DNA of 64,000 bases from Enterobacter cancerogenus (GCF_019047785.1 NZ_CP077290.1:4154001-4218000); one strand, 5' to 3'. Numbered from the stretch's first letter, positions 20,486 to 30,272 are shown. Numbers and translations are program-made. The notes: generated by a model not told the origin, from the sequence alone.

Positions 20486-21499
20486 ATGTCTGAAGGCTGG
20501 AACATTGCCATTTTGGGTGCCACTGGCGCCGTGGGCGAAGCCCTGCTCGAAACCCTTGCTGAGCGTCAGTTCCCGGTGGGCGATATTTACGCGCTGGCGC
20601 GTACTGACAGCGCGGGCGAACATCTGCGTTATAACGGTAAATCCGTGAGGGTCCAGGACGCCGCTGAGTTCGACTGGACGCAGGCTCAGCTGGCATTTTT
20701 CGCCGCAGGTGCCGAAGCCACCGCATCCTACATTGAAGACGCCACTAACGCGGGCTGCCTGGTGATTGATCTGAGCGGTCTGTTCTCACTGGAGCCAGAC
20801 GTCCCACTGGTGGTGCCGGGCGTGAACCCGTTTGTCCTGGCTGACTACCGTAACCGCAACGTTATTGCGGTACCGAACAGCCTCACCAGCCAACTGCTGA
20901 CCGCGCTCAAGCCGTTGATTGACGACGGTGGTCTGTCGCGTATCAACGTGACCAGCCTGCTGTCAGCCTCTGCTAACGGCAAGAAAGCGGTCGATGCGCT
21001 GGCCGGGCAGAGCGCGAAACTGCTTAACGGTGTTCCGATTGACGAAGACGACTATTTTGGCCGCCAGCTGGCGTTCAACATGCTGCCACTGTTGCCGGAT
21101 CGTGAAGGAAGCGTGCGTGATGAGCGTCGTATCGTCGATGAAGTGCGCAAAATCCTCCAGGATGACGGCCTGATGATCTCAGCCAGTTGTATCCAGTCAC
21201 CGGTATTCTATGGCCATGCGCAGATGGTGGGCTTTGAGGCGCTGCGTCCGCTGGCGGCTGAAGAGGCGCGCGATGCGTTTGGCCGCGGTGAAGACATCGT
21301 CCTTTCTGAAGAGAGCGAATTCCCGACGCAGGTGGGTGATGCAACCGGAAGCGCGCATCTTTCAGTCGGCTGCGTGCGCAATGATTACGGCATGCCGGAG
21401 CAGGTTCAGTTCTGGTCGGTGGCGGATAACGTCCGTTTTGGCGGTGCGCTGATGGCGGTCAAAATCGCTGAGAAACTGGTGCAGGAGTATCTGTACTGA
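20486..21499 (+). CDS. usg: Usg, aspartate-semialdehyde-dehydrogenase-like protein
   Basis: A 337-residue Rossmann protein with the N-terminal NADP motif [16 protein letters not shown], homologous to Asd. The usual Asd catalytic cysteine context is not recognisable: the corresponding stretch reads [16 protein letters not shown], with Ser or Thr instead of Cys, so catalysis of the Asd reaction is unlikely. Its function is unknown. The stop overlaps the truA start by one base, an arrangement conserved in E. coli. Confidence 0.92.
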   Translation: MSEGWNIAILGATGAVGEALLETLAERQFPVGDIYALARTDSAGEHLRYNGKSVRVQDAAEFDWTQAQLAFFAAGAEATASYIEDATNAGCLVIDLSGLFSLEPDVPLVVPGVNPFVLADYRNRNVIAVPNSLTSQLLTALKPLIDDGGLSRINVTSLLSASANGKKAVDALAGQSAKLLNGVPIDEDDYFGRQLAFNMLPLLPDREGSVRDERRIVDEVRKILQDDGLMISASCIQSPVFYGHAQMVGFEALRPLAAEEARDAFGRGEDIVLSEESEFPTQVGDATGSAHLSVGCVRNDYGMPEQVQFWSVADNVRFGGALMAVKIAEKLVQEYLY

Positions 21500-22311
21500 T
21501 GTCAGAAGTGGAACACAAGCCGGTCCATAGAATTGCCCTCGGCATTGAGTACGATGGCAGTAAATACTATGGCTGGCAGCGTCAGAACGAAGTGCGCAGC
21601 GTGCAGGAAAAGCTGGAAAAAGCGCTTTCTCAGGTGGCGAACGAACCGATTAACGTACTTTGCGCAGGGCGGACGGACGCCGGTGTCCACGGCACGGGGC
21701 AGGTGGTTCATTTTGAAACCACCGCCGTGCGTAAAGATGCCGCCTGGACCCTGGGCGTGAATGCGAATCTGCCTGGAGACATCGCGGTGCGTTGGGTCAA
21801 AAATGTGCCCGATGATTTTCATGCACGTTTCAGCGCCACGGCGCGTCGTTACCGCTATGTCATCTACAATCAGCGTCTGCGTCCGGCGGTGCTCAGCCAG
21901 GGCGTGACGCATTTCTATGAACCGCTCGATGCAGAACGTATGCAGCGCGCGGCGCAGTGTCTGATTGGCGAAAATGACTTTACGTCGTTCCGTGCGGTGC
22001 AGTGCCAGTCCCGCACGCCGTGGCGTAACGTGATGCACATAAACGTCAGTCGTTATGGCGCGTATGTGGTGGTGGATATCAAAGCGAATGCCTTTGTACA
22101 TCATATGGTGCGGAATATTGTGGGCAGCCTGATGGAAGTGGGTGCCGGACACCAGCCGGAGAGCTGGATTGCTGAGCTGCTGGCAGCGAAGGACAGAACG
22201 CTTGCGGCAGCAACGGCGAAAGCGGAAGGGCTGTATCTGGTTTCGGTGGATTATCCGGACCGGTTCGATCTTCCAAAACCGCCAATGGGTCCGCTGTTTT
22301 TAGCGGACTAA
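21499..22311 (+). CDS. truA: TruA, tRNA pseudouridine(38-40) synthase
   Basis: TruA isomerises uridines 38, 39 and 40 in the anticodon arm of many tRNAs. In the histidine operon leader this affects attenuation. The 270-residue product has the catalytic Asp60 in [18 protein letters not shown] and the C-terminal [17 protein letters not shown] motif. It is translationally coupled to usg and followed by dedA after 28 bases. Confidence 0.97.
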   Translation: MSEVEHKPVHRIALGIEYDGSKYYGWQRQNEVRSVQEKLEKALSQVANEPINVLCAGRTDAGVHGTGQVVHFETTAVRKDAAWTLGVNANLPGDIAVRWVKNVPDDFHARFSATARRYRYVIYNQRLRPAVLSQGVTHFYEPLDAERMQRAAQCLIGENDFTSFRAVQCQSRTPWRNVMHINVSRYGAYVVVDIKANAFVHHMVRNIVGSLMEVGAGHQPESWIAELLAAKDRTLAAATAKAEGLYLVSVDYPDRFDLPKPPMGPLFLAD

Positions 22312-22339
22312 TCAACGGTGCTATTAAGGCTTAGACAAT

Positions 22340-22999
22340 ATGGACGTAATACGTTTTCTGATTGATTTCATTCTGCATATTGATGTTCACCTGGCTGAAC
22401 TGGTTGCTCAGTACGGCATTTGGGTGTATGCCATTCTGTTTTTAATCCTCTTTTGCGAAACCGGGCTGGTGGTTACCCCGTTTTTGCCGGGAGATTCGCT
22501 GCTGTTCGTGGCCGGTGCGCTCTCTGCGCTGCCCACCAACGATCTGAATGTGCATCTGATGGTGATACTGATGATTATTGCCGCCATTGTCGGCGATGCG
22601 GTCAACTACACCATTGGGCGGGTGTTCGGTGAACGATTGTTCAGCAATCCGGATTCGAAAATCTTCCGCCGCAGCTATCTGGATAAAACCCATGCGTTCT
22701 ATGAACGTCATGGCGGTAAAACCATTATCCTTGCGCGTTTTGTGCCTATTGTACGTACATTTGCACCCTTTGTGGCGGGAATGGGGCATATGTCCTATCG
22801 TCACTTTGCGATGTACAACGTGGCGGGGGCGCTGCTGTGGGTCCTGCTGTTTACCTACGCGGGCTATCTGTTTGGCGATCTGCCGGTGGTTCAGGAAAAC
22901 CTTAAGTTACTGATTGTAGCGATTATTGTGCTTTCCGTCCTGCCTGGCATTATCGAAATTATTCGCCATAAGCGCGCGGCGGCAAAACAAGCGAAGTAA
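22340..22999 (+). CDS. dedA: DedA, DedA/SNARE-associated family inner membrane protein
   Basis: DedA-family proteins are inner-membrane proteins, several of which act as lipid-carrier (undecaprenyl phosphate or phospholipid) flippases. The 219-residue protein has the family residues in [20 protein letters not shown] (Glu and Asp) and [20 protein letters not shown] (two Arg). It has about four to five membrane segments and a basic C-terminal tail ([11 protein letters not shown]). It lies between truA and accD in the same orientation. The specific cargo is not established. Confidence 0.93.
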   Translation: MDVIRFLIDFILHIDVHLAELVAQYGIWVYAILFLILFCETGLVVTPFLPGDSLLFVAGALSALPTNDLNVHLMVILMIIAAIVGDAVNYTIGRVFGERLFSNPDSKIFRRSYLDKTHAFYERHGGKTIILARFVPIVRTFAPFVAGMGHMSYRHFAMYNVAGALLWVLLFTYAGYLFGDLPVVQENLKLLIVAIIVLSVLPGIIEIIRHKRAAAKQAK

Positions 23000-23153
23000 C
23001 AGCACTCTGGCGGTTCGACCACTTTTTTATCCAAAGTTTCGGGCTGTTATGTTTTAATGTGCAACATTCATGGTCTGTTGGAGGCAAAAATGGCATTATT
23101 CGCCTCTTACAGCAAAACTGGCATACGACCAGGTTCAGGCAGAAAGGTTATCA

Positions 23154-24059
23154 ATGAGCTGGATTGAACGAATTAAAAGCAACATTACCCCAACGCGCAA
23201 AGCGAGCATTCCTGAAGGGGTATGGACGAAGTGTGATAGCTGCGGCCAGGTTCTGTATCGCGCAGAGCTGGAACGCAATCTCGAGGTGTGTCCGAAGTGT
23301 GACCACCACATGCGTATGTCGGCGCGTAACCGCCTGCATAGCCTGCTGGACGAAGGTTCCTTAGTTGAACTGGGCAGCGAACTTGAGCCAAAAGATGTGC
23401 TGAAGTTCCGCGATTCCAAAAAATACAAAGATCGTCTGGCCTCTGCACAAAAAGAGACCGGCGAGAAAGACGCGCTGATCGTCATGAAAGGCACCCTGCA
23501 CGAGATGCCGGTTGTCGCCGCCGCGTTTGAGTTCGCCTTTATGGGTGGCTCAATGGGCTCTGTGGTCGGTGCGCGTTTCGTACGTGCCGTTGAGCAGGCG
23601 CTGGAAGACAACTGTCCGCTGATCTGCTTCTCCGCCTCCGGTGGCGCGCGTATGCAGGAAGCGCTGATGTCCCTGATGCAGATGGCGAAGACCTCTGCGG
23701 CGCTGGCGAAAATGCAGGAGCGCGGTCTGCCGTATATCTCCGTGCTGACCGACCCAACCATGGGTGGCGTCTCAGCCAGCTTCGCGATGCTGGGTGATTT
23801 GAACATCGCCGAGCCGAAAGCGCTGATCGGGTTTGCCGGTCCTCGCGTTATCGAACAGACCGTACGTGAAAAGCTGCCGCCGGGCTTCCAGCGCAGTGAG
23901 TTCCTCATCGAAAAAGGCGCTATCGACATGATCGTCCGCCGCCCGGAAATGCGCCTGAAACTGGCCAGCATCCTGGCGAAGCTGATGAATCTGCCAACGC
24001 CTAACCCGGATGAACCGCGTGAAGGTGTGGTTGTACCGGATCAGGTACCCGAGGCCTGA
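23154..24059 (+). CDS. accD: AccD, acetyl-CoA carboxylase carboxyltransferase beta subunit
   Basis: With AccA, AccD transfers CO2 from carboxybiotin to acetyl-CoA, making malonyl-CoA, the committed step of fatty-acid synthesis. The 301-residue product begins with a zinc ribbon (Cys27, Cys30, Cys46, Cys49 in CDSC...CPKC), which in E. coli also binds the accA/accD mRNAs. The crotonase-fold active site follows ([35 protein letters not shown]). The start at 23154 follows AAAGGTTATCA; an upstream in-frame ATG at 23070 is rejected. A terminator-like hairpin follows. Confidence 0.96.
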   Translation: MSWIERIKSNITPTRKASIPEGVWTKCDSCGQVLYRAELERNLEVCPKCDHHMRMSARNRLHSLLDEGSLVELGSELEPKDVLKFRDSKKYKDRLASAQKETGEKDALIVMKGTLHEMPVVAAAFEFAFMGGSMGSVVGARFVRAVEQALEDNCPLICFSASGGARMQEALMSLMQMAKTSAALAKMQERGLPYISVLTDPTMGGVSASFAMLGDLNIAEPKALIGFAGPRVIEQTVREKLPPGFQRSEFLIEKGAIDMIVRRPEMRLKLASILAKLMNLPTPNPDEPREGVVVPDQVPEA

Positions 24060-24065
24060 TAACTG

Positions 24066-24098
24066 AAAAGGGCAGGGCCGGTTGGCGCTGCCCTTTTG
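24066..24098 (+). terminator. Terminator or attenuator after accD
   Basis: Stem AAAAGGGCAG/CTGCCCTTTT with loop GGCCGGTTGGCG, followed by GCTTTCT. In E. coli accD and folC are cotranscribed in part, so termination may be incomplete. Confidence 0.7.
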
Positions 24099-24129
24099 CT
24101 TTCTAAACTGTTAATGACAACCGGGCATC

Positions 24130-25398
24130 ATGGAAAATAAACGCATTCCCCAAGCCACGTCGCCCCTGGTCGCGTGGCTTTCTTATCTGGAAAATCTGCA
24201 CGGTAAAACCATCGATATGGGACTTGAGCGCGTAAGCCAGGTTGCCGCGCGTCTCAATGTGCTGAAACCCGCACCTTTTGTGTTTACCGTTGCCGGAACG
24301 AACGGTAAAGGCACCACCTGCCGCACGCTGGAATCCGTGCTGATGGCCGCCGGTTATAAGGTCGGCGTTTACAGCTCCCCGCATCTTGTGCGCTATACCG
24401 AGCGCGTGCGGGTGCAAAACACCGAGCTGCCGGAATCGGCCCATACGGCGTCGTTTGCTGAAATCGAAGCCGCCCGCGGTGAGACCTCATTAACCTATTT
24501 CGAATACGGTACCCTTTCGGCGCTGTGGCTGTTTAAACAGGCGCAGCTGGACGTGGTGATTCTGGAAGTGGGCCTTGGCGGGCGGCTTGATGCCACCAAC
24601 ATGGTGGATGCCGACGTTTCCGTGGTGACCAGCATCGCGCTGGACCATGTTGACTGGCTGGGGCCGGATCGCGAAAGCATTGGGCGCGAGAAAGCGGGCA
24701 TTTTCCGCGCCGGTAAGCCTGCCGTTGTCGGTGAACCGGATATGCCGCACACCATTGCCGATGTGGCGAAAGAGAAGGGGGCCACGTTGCTTCGCCGCGA
24801 CATGGACTGGCAGTACAGTGTTGAGGATAACGGCTGGTGCTACCGCGATGCACAGGGCGCGCTGGATAACCTGCCGCTGCCGCAGGTGCCACAGCCTAAC
24901 GCGGCTACCGCGCTGGCGGCACTGCGCGCAAGCGGGCTGGCAGTGAGCGAGCAGGCGATCCGCGACGGCATCAAAAATGCCATCCTGCCCGGGCGTTTCC
25001 AGATCGTCAGCGAATCGCCACGTCTGATTCTGGACGTGGCGCATAATCCGCACGCGGCGGCCTATCTCGCAGGACGTCTCAAATCGTTACCAAAAACCGG
25101 GCAGGTCCGGGCGGTTATCGGTATGCTTCATGATAAAGATATTGGCGGCACGCTGGCCTGCATGGAGAGTGTGGTCGATAGCTGGTATTGTGCTCCTCTG
25201 GAAGGGCCGCGAGGCGCCACCGCTGAACAGCTGATGGCGCATCTCGGCGAAGGCAAAGCCTACGCAAGCGTAGTGGAGGCCTGGCATGCCGCGATGGCGG
25301 ATGCGAAACCAGAAGATACCGTGCTGGTGTGTGGCTCGTTCCACACGGTGGCACATGTCATGGAAGTGATGGACGCGGGGAGAACCGGTGGCGAGTAA
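24130..25398 (+). CDS. folC: FolC, bifunctional dihydrofolate synthase / folylpolyglutamate synthase
   Basis: FolC adds L-glutamate to dihydropteroate and then extends the polyglutamate tail of folates. The 422-residue Mur-ligase-type protein has the P-loop FTVAGTNGKGTTCRTLES near residue 57, the second ATP motif LEVGLGGRLDATNMVDAD, and ILDVAHNPHAAAYLAGRL in the C-terminal domain. Its last 11 bases overlap the dedD start. Confidence 0.96.
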   Translation: MENKRIPQATSPLVAWLSYLENLHGKTIDMGLERVSQVAARLNVLKPAPFVFTVAGTNGKGTTCRTLESVLMAAGYKVGVYSSPHLVRYTERVRVQNTELPESAHTASFAEIEAARGETSLTYFEYGTLSALWLFKQAQLDVVILEVGLGGRLDATNMVDADVSVVTSIALDHVDWLGPDRESIGREKAGIFRAGKPAVVGEPDMPHTIADVAKEKGATLLRRDMDWQYSVEDNGWCYRDAQGALDNLPLPQVPQPNAATALAALRASGLAVSEQAIRDGIKNAILPGRFQIVSESPRLILDVAHNPHAAAYLAGRLKSLPKTGQVRAVIGMLHDKDIGGTLACMESVVDSWYCAPLEGPRGATAEQLMAHLGEGKAYASVVEAWHAAMADAKPEDTVLVCGSFHTVAHVMEVMDAGRTGGE

Positions 25399-26083
25399 GT
25401 TTCAGAACCGTCTGACAGGAACCATTGTGTTGGTCGCGCTCGGGGTGATTATCCTCCCGGGGCTGCTTGACGGGCAGAAAAAGCATTATCAGGATGAGTT
25501 TGCGGCGATTCCGCTGGTGCCAAAACCAGGCGATCGCGATGAGCCGGATATGCTGCCTGCGGCGACGCAGGCGCTGCCTGCTCAGCCGCCGGAAGGCGCT
25601 GCCGAAGAGGTGCGTGCGGGCGATGCGGCAGCCCCGTCGCTGGACCCGTCTCGCCTGGCGGCAAACAGCAATACCGATATCGATCCTGTGCCGGTTGAAC
25701 AGCCGAAACCGGTAGTAAAACCGAAACCGGTAGAGAAACCGCAGCCTAAACCGCAGCGTGACCAGACCGACGATCGGCTTGCCGCTGCGTCAGAAACACC
25801 GCCGCCGGCAAAACCTGCCCAGCAAGAGCCAGCCCCTGTGGGTAAAGCGTACGTTGTGCAGCTCGGCGCGCTGAAAAATGCCGATAAGGTTAATGAGGTA
25901 GTGAGTAAGCTGCGCGGCGCGGGATATCGTGTTTACACTTCACCTTCCACGCCGGTACAGGGTAAAATTACCCGTATCCTCGTCGGACCGGATGCGTCGA
26001 AAGATAAGCTCAAAGGGTCGCTCGGCGAGCTGAAGCAGATTTCCGGTCTGAGCGGTGTGGTGATGAACTACAGCGCGAACTGA
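25388..26083 (+). CDS. dedD: DedD, SPOR-domain cell division protein
   Basis: DedD is a septal-ring protein anchored in the inner membrane that binds denuded glycan strands at the division site. The 231-residue product has one N-terminal membrane segment (TGTIVLVALGVIILPGLL) and a long Pro/Lys/Glu-rich periplasmic linker with repeats of the type KPVVKPKPVEKPQPKPQ (residues 100-150). A C-terminal SPOR domain begins at GKAYVVQLGALKNADKVNEV. It is about ten residues longer than in E. coli, owing to the linker. The start is GTG, inside folC. Confidence 0.94.
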   Translation: MASKFQNRLTGTIVLVALGVIILPGLLDGQKKHYQDEFAAIPLVPKPGDRDEPDMLPAATQALPAQPPEGAAEEVRAGDAAAPSLDPSRLAANSNTDIDPVPVEQPKPVVKPKPVEKPQPKPQRDQTDDRLAAASETPPPAKPAQQEPAPVGKAYVVQLGALKNADKVNEVVSKLRGAGYRVYTSPSTPVQGKITRILVGPDASKDKLKGSLGELKQISGLSGVVMNYSAN

Positions 26084-26090
26084 TAAGATC

Positions 26091-26177
26091 TTTCCCCTCA
26101 CCCTGACCCTCTCTCCAGAGGGGCGAGGGGAGGGTTTGCTCCCTCTTCCTTGAGGGAGAGAGCCGGGGGGAGGGGCA
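26091..26177. repeat. CT/GA-rich palindromic repeat between dedD and cvpA
   Basis: CCCCTCACCCTGACCCTCTC at the left and GAGGGAGAGAGCCGGGGGGA at the right form nested inverted repeats. It belongs to the same family as the elements at 33402-33437 and 60163-60212 (arms GGGAGAGGG...GGGTGAGGG). Confidence 0.7.
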
Positions 26178-26264
26178 ACAGACGTCCACAGCGACGTCAA
26201 AAGGACCGTGGCGTTGAGCTTTTTTTCAGCGCCTTTTTTATTTACGCGGGGAAAGGAAATCCCT

Positions 26265-26280
26265 ACGCAAACGTTTTCTT
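26265..26280 (+). promoter_or_regulatory. PurR operator at the cvpA-purF promoter
   Basis: ACGCAAACGTTTTCTT is an excellent match to the PurR consensus ACGCAAACGTTTTCNT. It covers the -35 region of a predicted promoter whose extended -10 is TGTTAGAAT (26285-26293). PurR with hypoxanthine or guanine would block RNA polymerase here, as shown for E. coli cvpA-purF. Confidence 0.92.
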
Positions 26281-26336
26281 TTTCTGTTAGAATTCGCCCC
26301 GAACTGGATGACAGGGCGTTAAATCGTGGGACATAT

Positions 26337-26825
26337 ATGGTCTGGATTGATTACGCCATCATTGCGGTGATTGGTTTTTCCTGTCTGGTTAGCCTGATCC
26401 GTGGCTTTGTTCGTGAAGCGTTATCGCTGGTGACATGGGGTTGTGCTTTCTTTGTTGCCAGTCATTACTACACTTACCTGTCTGTCTGGTTCACGGGCTT
26501 TGAAGATGAACTGGTCCGAAACGGAATCGCCATCGCGGTGCTGTTTATCGCGACGCTGATTGTCGGCGCTATCGTCAATTACGTGATAGGTCAACTGGTC
26601 GAGAAAACCGGTCTGTCAGGAACGGACAGGGTACTCGGGATCTGTTTTGGGGCGTTACGAGGCGTGCTGATTGTGGCCGCGATACTGTTCTTCCTGGATA
26701 CCTTTACCGGGTTCTCAAAAAGCGAAGACTGGCAAAAATCGCAGCTCATTCCGGAGTTCAGCTTCATCATCAGATGGTTCTTTGACTATCTGCAAAGCTC
26801 GTCGAGTTTCTTGCCCAGAGCCTGA
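26337..26825 (+). CDS. cvpA: CvpA, inner membrane protein needed for colicin V production
   Basis: The 162-residue product has about four membrane segments: AIIAVIGFSCLVSLIRGF, LVTWGCAFFVASHYY, GIAIAVLFIATLIVGAIVNY and GVLIVAAILFFLDTF. It matches CvpA throughout. It is linked to colicin V export, envelope homeostasis and bile-salt resistance; the mechanism is not settled. The ATG at 26337 is chosen because the longer frame would read through the PurR operator. It is cotranscribed with purF, 36 bases downstream. Confidence 0.93.
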   Translation: MVWIDYAIIAVIGFSCLVSLIRGFVREALSLVTWGCAFFVASHYYTYLSVWFTGFEDELVRNGIAIAVLFIATLIVGAIVNYVIGQLVEKTGLSGTDRVLGICFGALRGVLIVAAILFFLDTFTGFSKSEDWQKSQLIPEFSFIIRWFFDYLQSSSSFLPRA

Positions 26826-26861
26826 CTGGCTCTGAGATGTGGCTTAACGAGGAAAAGACGA

Positions 26862-28379
26862 ATGTGCGGTATTGTCGGTATCGCCGGTTTCATGCCGGTT
26901 AACCAGTCTATTTATGACGCATTATCGGTGCTTCAGCACCGTGGTCAGGATGCTGCGGGTATCATCACCATTGATGCACACAACTGCTTCCGTTTACGTA
27001 AGGCAAACGGCCTGGTAAACGATGTGTTTGAAGCCCGCCATATGCAGCGCCTGCAAGGTAATATGGGGATTGGTCACGTTCGTTATCCTACTGCTGGCAG
27101 CTCCAGCGCCTCTGAGGCTCAGCCTTTTTACGTCAACTCACCGTACGGCATCACGCTTGCCCACAATGGCAACCTGACCAATGCCCACGAGCTGCGTAAA
27201 AAGCTGTTCGAAGAAAAACGTCGCCACATTAACACCACTTCTGATTCTGAAATCCTGCTCAATATCTTTGCCAGCGAGCTGGATAACTTCCGTCACTATC
27301 CGCTGGAAGCCGATAACATCTTTGCCGCCGTGGCCGCGACCAACCGCCTGATCCGCGGCGCGTACGCCTGCGTGGCGATGATTATCGGTCACGGTATGGT
27401 GGCCTTCCGCGATCCAAACGGCATTCGCCCGCTGGTGCTCGGCAAACGCGATCTCGGCGATGGTCGTACCGAATACATGGTCGCCTCCGAAAGCGTGGCG
27501 CTTGATACCCTGGGCTTTGAATTCCTGCGCGACGTTGCGCCGGGCGAAGCGGTGTACATCACCGAGAAGGGGCAGCTGTTTACCCGCCAGTGTGCCGACA
27601 ACCCGGTCAGCAACCCGTGCCTGTTCGAATACGTCTACTTCGCGCGTCCGGACTCGTTCATCGACAAGATTTCCGTGTACAGCGCCCGCGTGAACATGGG
27701 AACCAAACTGGGTGAAAAGATTGCCCGCGAGTGGGACGATCTGGATATCGACGTGGTTATCCCCATCCCGGAAACCTCCTGCGATATCGCGCTGGAAATT
27801 GCCCGTATTCTGGACAAGCCGTACCGTCAGGGTTTTGTGAAAAACCGCTACGTTGGCCGCACCTTCATCATGCCGGGCCAGCAGCTGCGCCGTAAATCCG
27901 TGCGCCGCAAGCTGAATGCCAACCGCGCCGAGTTCCGTGACAAGAACGTCCTGCTGGTGGATGACTCCATCGTGCGGGGCACGACGTCTGAGCAGATTAT
28001 CGAGATGGCGCGTGAAGCCGGGGCGAAGAAAGTGTATCTGGCCTCTGCGGCCCCGGAAATTCGCTTCCCGAACGTGTACGGCATTGATATGCCAACCGCC
28101 AACGAGCTGATCGCCCATGGCCGCGAAGTGGATGAAATCCGTCAGATCATCGGAGCCGACGGCCTGATTTTCCAGGATCTCAACGATCTGATCGACGCGG
28201 TACGTGCCGAGAACCCGGATATTCAGCAGTTCGAATGCTCGGTGTTTAACGGTATCTACGTAACCAAAGACGTTGATCAGCAATATCTCGACTACCTTGA
28301 TTCGCTGCGTAACGACGACGCGAAAGCCGTCCAGTTGCAAAACGATCTCGAAAGCTTAGAGATGCACAACGAAGGCTAA
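26862..28379 (+). CDS. purF: PurF, amidophosphoribosyltransferase
   Basis: PurF makes 5-phosphoribosylamine from PRPP and glutamine, the first committed step of purine synthesis. The 505-residue product begins MCGIVGIAG: Cys2 becomes the N-terminal nucleophile of the class II glutaminase domain after Met removal, so no propeptide is present. The C-terminal phosphoribosyltransferase domain has the PRPP loop [17 protein letters not shown] near residue 365. The length matches E. coli. PurR control is through the operator ahead of cvpA. Confidence 0.97.
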   Translation: MCGIVGIAGFMPVNQSIYDALSVLQHRGQDAAGIITIDAHNCFRLRKANGLVNDVFEARHMQRLQGNMGIGHVRYPTAGSSSASEAQPFYVNSPYGITLAHNGNLTNAHELRKKLFEEKRRHINTTSDSEILLNIFASELDNFRHYPLEADNIFAAVAATNRLIRGAYACVAMIIGHGMVAFRDPNGIRPLVLGKRDLGDGRTEYMVASESVALDTLGFEFLRDVAPGEAVYITEKGQLFTRQCADNPVSNPCLFEYVYFARPDSFIDKISVYSARVNMGTKLGEKIAREWDDLDIDVVIPIPETSCDIALEIARILDKPYRQGFVKNRYVGRTFIMPGQQLRRKSVRRKLNANRAEFRDKNVLLVDDSIVRGTTSEQIIEMAREAGAKKVYLASAAPEIRFPNVYGIDMPTANELIAHGREVDEIRQIIGADGLIFQDLNDLIDAVRAENPDIQQFECSVFNGIYVTKDVDQQYLDYLDSLRNDDAKAVQLQNDLESLEMHNEG

Positions 28380-28389
28380 CGCCTGAGCA

Positions 28390-28411
28390 GGTGAGGGCGG
28401 GGGCCCTCACT
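28390..28411 (+). other. Stable hairpin between purF and ubiX
   Basis: GTGAGGGC/GCCCTCAC stem with a G-rich loop and no T-tract after it. It is probably an mRNA 3'-end stabiliser or partial attenuator rather than a strong terminator. Confidence 0.5.
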
Positions 28412-28468
28412 TGCAACTCCCCGTAAAATCCTGCACAGTCTGCCCTGAATTCAGCAAGGGCAAAAATC

Positions 28469-29038
28469 ATGAAACGACTCATTATCGGGCTTAGCGGTGC
28501 CAGCGGTGCCATTTACGGCGTGCGCCTGTTGCAGGTGCTGCGTGACGTACCTGAAGTAGAAACGCATCTGGTGATGAGCCAGGCGGCGCGTCAGACCCTG
28601 TCGCTTGAAACCGATCTCTCCCTGCGTGACGTACAGTCGCTGGCTGATGTCGTGCATGATGCCCGCGATATTGCCGCCAGCATCTCCTCTGGCTCGTTTA
28701 AAACGGCGGGCATGGTGATCCTGCCGTGTTCCATCAAAACCCTCTCGGGCATTGTGAACAGTTATACCGACACGCTCGTCACCCGCGCTGCCGACGTTGT
28801 GCTGAAAGAGCGCCGTCCGCTGGTGCTGTGCGTGCGTGAAACGCCTCTGCACCTGGGCCACCTGCGGTTAATGACCGCGGCTGCGGAACTGGGTGCGGTG
28901 ATCATGCCTCCGGTCCCGGCGTTCTATCATCGACCTAAAAACCTTGACGATGTGATTAACCAGACGGTCAACCGCGTGCTGGATCAGTTTGACATTGACC
29001 TGCCTGAAGATCTCTTTACCCGCTGGCAGGGCGCGTGA
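28469..29038 (+). CDS. ubiX: UbiX, flavin prenyltransferase
   Basis: UbiX joins a dimethylallyl group to FMN to make prenylated FMN, the cofactor of the decarboxylase UbiD in ubiquinone synthesis. The 189-residue product has the N-terminal motif IIGLSGASGAIYGVRLLQVL and the conserved RETPLHLGHLRLM and PPVPAFYHRP stretches. It lies 89 bases after purF. The stop codon is followed within six bases by an NtrC-like palindrome belonging to the next transcription unit. Confidence 0.95.
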   Translation: MKRLIIGLSGASGAIYGVRLLQVLRDVPEVETHLVMSQAARQTLSLETDLSLRDVQSLADVVHDARDIAASISSGSFKTAGMVILPCSIKTLSGIVNSYTDTLVTRAADVVLKERRPLVLCVRETPLHLGHLRLMTAAAELGAVIMPPVPAFYHRPKNLDDVINQTVNRVLDQFDIDLPEDLFTRWQGA

Positions 29039-29043
29039 GTCGC

Positions 29044-29060
29044 TGCACTGCCTGAGTGCA
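29044..29060. promoter_or_regulatory. NtrC-like enhancer palindrome upstream of argT
   Basis: TGCACTGCCTGAGTGCA is a TGCAC-N7-GTGCA palindrome, the form of NtrC (GlnG) sites at glnA. It lies about 200 bases upstream of the sigma-54 element at 29247-29262, within the range allowed for looping enhancers. Prediction only. Confidence 0.55.
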
Positions 29061-29072
29061 TGAGAAGACAAG

Positions 29073-29092
29073 TTGCCCTGTTTCAGGGCAAA
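29073..29092. other. Hairpin after ubiX
   Basis: TTGCCCTG/CAGGGCAA stem with a TTTT-type loop and no long T-tract. It could be the 3' end of the ubiX transcript. Confidence 0.4.
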
Positions 29093-29246
29093 ACTGCAAC
29101 CGCGATCATATCCTCGACATTTAATTCGTTTTTTCCCTTTTTCTCTCTGCGGTTCGTTCGGCAGACCTGCTATCTTTCACCATTAAGGCAATATCGCAAC
29201 GTTTTATTAACATATTTAACGTCGAAAAATTGACCCGACGTCAAAA

Positions 29247-29262
29247 TGGCATAAGACCTGCA
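29247..29262 (+). promoter_or_regulatory. Sigma-54 promoter of argT
   Basis: TGGCATAAGACCTGCA has the invariant GG and GC dinucleotides separated by ten bases (-24/-12), matching TGGCAC-N5-TTGCA well. Transcription would start near 29273, 56 bases before argT. Nitrogen control of the argT promoter is established in Salmonella. Confidence 0.7.
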
Positions 29263-29328
29263 AGAGAAGCCCTGCACGACAACACACAACACAACCATAA
29301 TAAAATCACGGTACTTGAGGGTAAATGT

Positions 29329-30111
29329 ATGAAGAAGACGGTTCTGGCTCTGTCTTTGCTGGTGGGATTAAGCGCTGCTGTGAGCAGCTACGCAGCGCTT
29401 CCACAGACGGTACGTATCGGTACGGACGCCACCTACGCGCCATTCTCTTCGAAGGATGCGAAAGGTGAATTTGTCGGTTTTGATATCGACCTGGGAAATG
29501 AGATGTGCAAACGCATGCAGGTGAAATGCACATGGGTGGGCAGCGACTTCGACGCATTGATCCCGTCGCTGAAAGCCAAGAAAATCGACGCCATTATCTC
29601 TTCACTCTCCATTACCGAGAAACGTCAGCAGGAGATTGCTTTCTCCGAGAAGCTCTATGCGGCGGATTCTCGTCTGATTGCAGCCAAAGGCTCGCCGATC
29701 CAGCCGACGATCGACTCGCTGAAAGGCAAGCACGTGGGTGTGCTTCAGGGCTCGACGCAGGAAGGGTATGCCAATGCCAACTGGCGCGAGAAGGGCGTGG
29801 ACGTGGTGCCTTATCAGAACCAGGATCTGATTTACTCGGATCTGACTGCCGGGCGTCTGGACGCTGCGTTCCAGGATGAAGTCGCTGCAAGCGAAGGCTT
29901 CCTGAAACAGCCTGCGGGCAAAGAGTACGCCTTTGCTGGCCCCTCGGTTAAAGATAAAAAATACTTTGGTGACGGAACCGGTATCGGCCTGCGTAAGGAC
30001 GACACCGAGCTGAAAGCCGCCTTTGATAAAGCGTTTACCGAACTGCGCAAAGACGGCACCTACGACAAGCTGGCGAAGAAGTATTTCGACTTCAACGTAT
30101 ACGGTGATTAA
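29329..30111 (+). CDS. argT: ArgT, periplasmic lysine/arginine/ornithine-binding protein
   Basis: ArgT captures Lys, Arg and Orn in the periplasm and hands them to the HisQMP2 membrane complex. The 260-residue precursor has a 22-residue Sec signal ending SSYA. The mature protein has the class 3 solute-binding signature [14 protein letters not shown] near residue 53 of the precursor, a disulfide pair (Cys in EMCKRM and KCTW), and the [13 protein letters not shown] hinge region. It is a close paralogue of HisJ downstream. Expression is probably nitrogen-regulated from the sigma-54 element upstream. Confidence 0.95.
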   Translation: MKKTVLALSLLVGLSAAVSSYAALPQTVRIGTDATYAPFSSKDAKGEFVGFDIDLGNEMCKRMQVKCTWVGSDFDALIPSLKAKKIDAIISSLSITEKRQQEIAFSEKLYAADSRLIAAKGSPIQPTIDSLKGKHVGVLQGSTQEGYANANWREKGVDVVPYQNQDLIYSDLTAGRLDAAFQDEVAASEGFLKQPAGKEYAFAGPSVKDKKYFGDGTGIGLRKDDTELKAAFDKAFTELRKDGTYDKLAKKYFDFNVYGD

Positions 30112-30124
30112 GACGGACGGTGAT

Positions 30125-30149
30125 GCCCCGAAACGGTGCGCTTCGGGGC
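30125..30149 (+). other. Hairpin after argT
   Basis: GCCCCGAA/TTCGGGGC stem with a nine-base loop and no T-run. It lies 14 bases past the argT stop and may stabilise the argT message or reduce read-through into hisJ. Confidence 0.5.
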
Positions 30150-30154
30150 GCGAA

Positions 30155-30171
30155 TGAGCCAATATGGTGCA
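30155..30171 (-). promoter_or_regulatory. NtrC-like half of an inverted pair upstream of hisJ
   Basis: The minus strand reads TGCACCATATTGGCTCA, close to the NtrC consensus TGCACC-N4-TGGTGCA. It faces a second copy at 30177-30193, and together they form a 13-bp-armed inverted repeat. The same DNA could instead act as an RNA hairpin. Confidence 0.42.
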
Positions 30172-30176
30172 GTGCG

Positions 30177-30193
30177 TGCACCATATTGGTTCG
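30177..30193 (+). promoter_or_regulatory. NtrC-like half of an inverted pair upstream of hisJ
   Basis: TGCACCATATTGGTTCG matches the left half and centre of the NtrC consensus TGCACC-N4-TGGTGCA, losing two bases at the right. It lies about 115 bases upstream of the predicted sigma-54 start for hisJ, the usual distance of an enhancer. Confidence 0.42.
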
Positions 30194-30272
30194 GTTCGTG
30201 CATAGTTAAGCACTAATAATGCAAAAAATACCGCCCGAAAGGCATTAATCTTTGCCTGACAGAGGGGATTAA

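Noticed and set aside
27138..28340. 400-residue open frame opposite purF
   Set aside because: Shadow frame; composition typical of antisense to a biased gene.
28390..28411. purF-ubiX hairpin as a purine riboswitch
   Set aside because: Only a single stem with no conserved aptamer core, and it lies after purF rather than before it.
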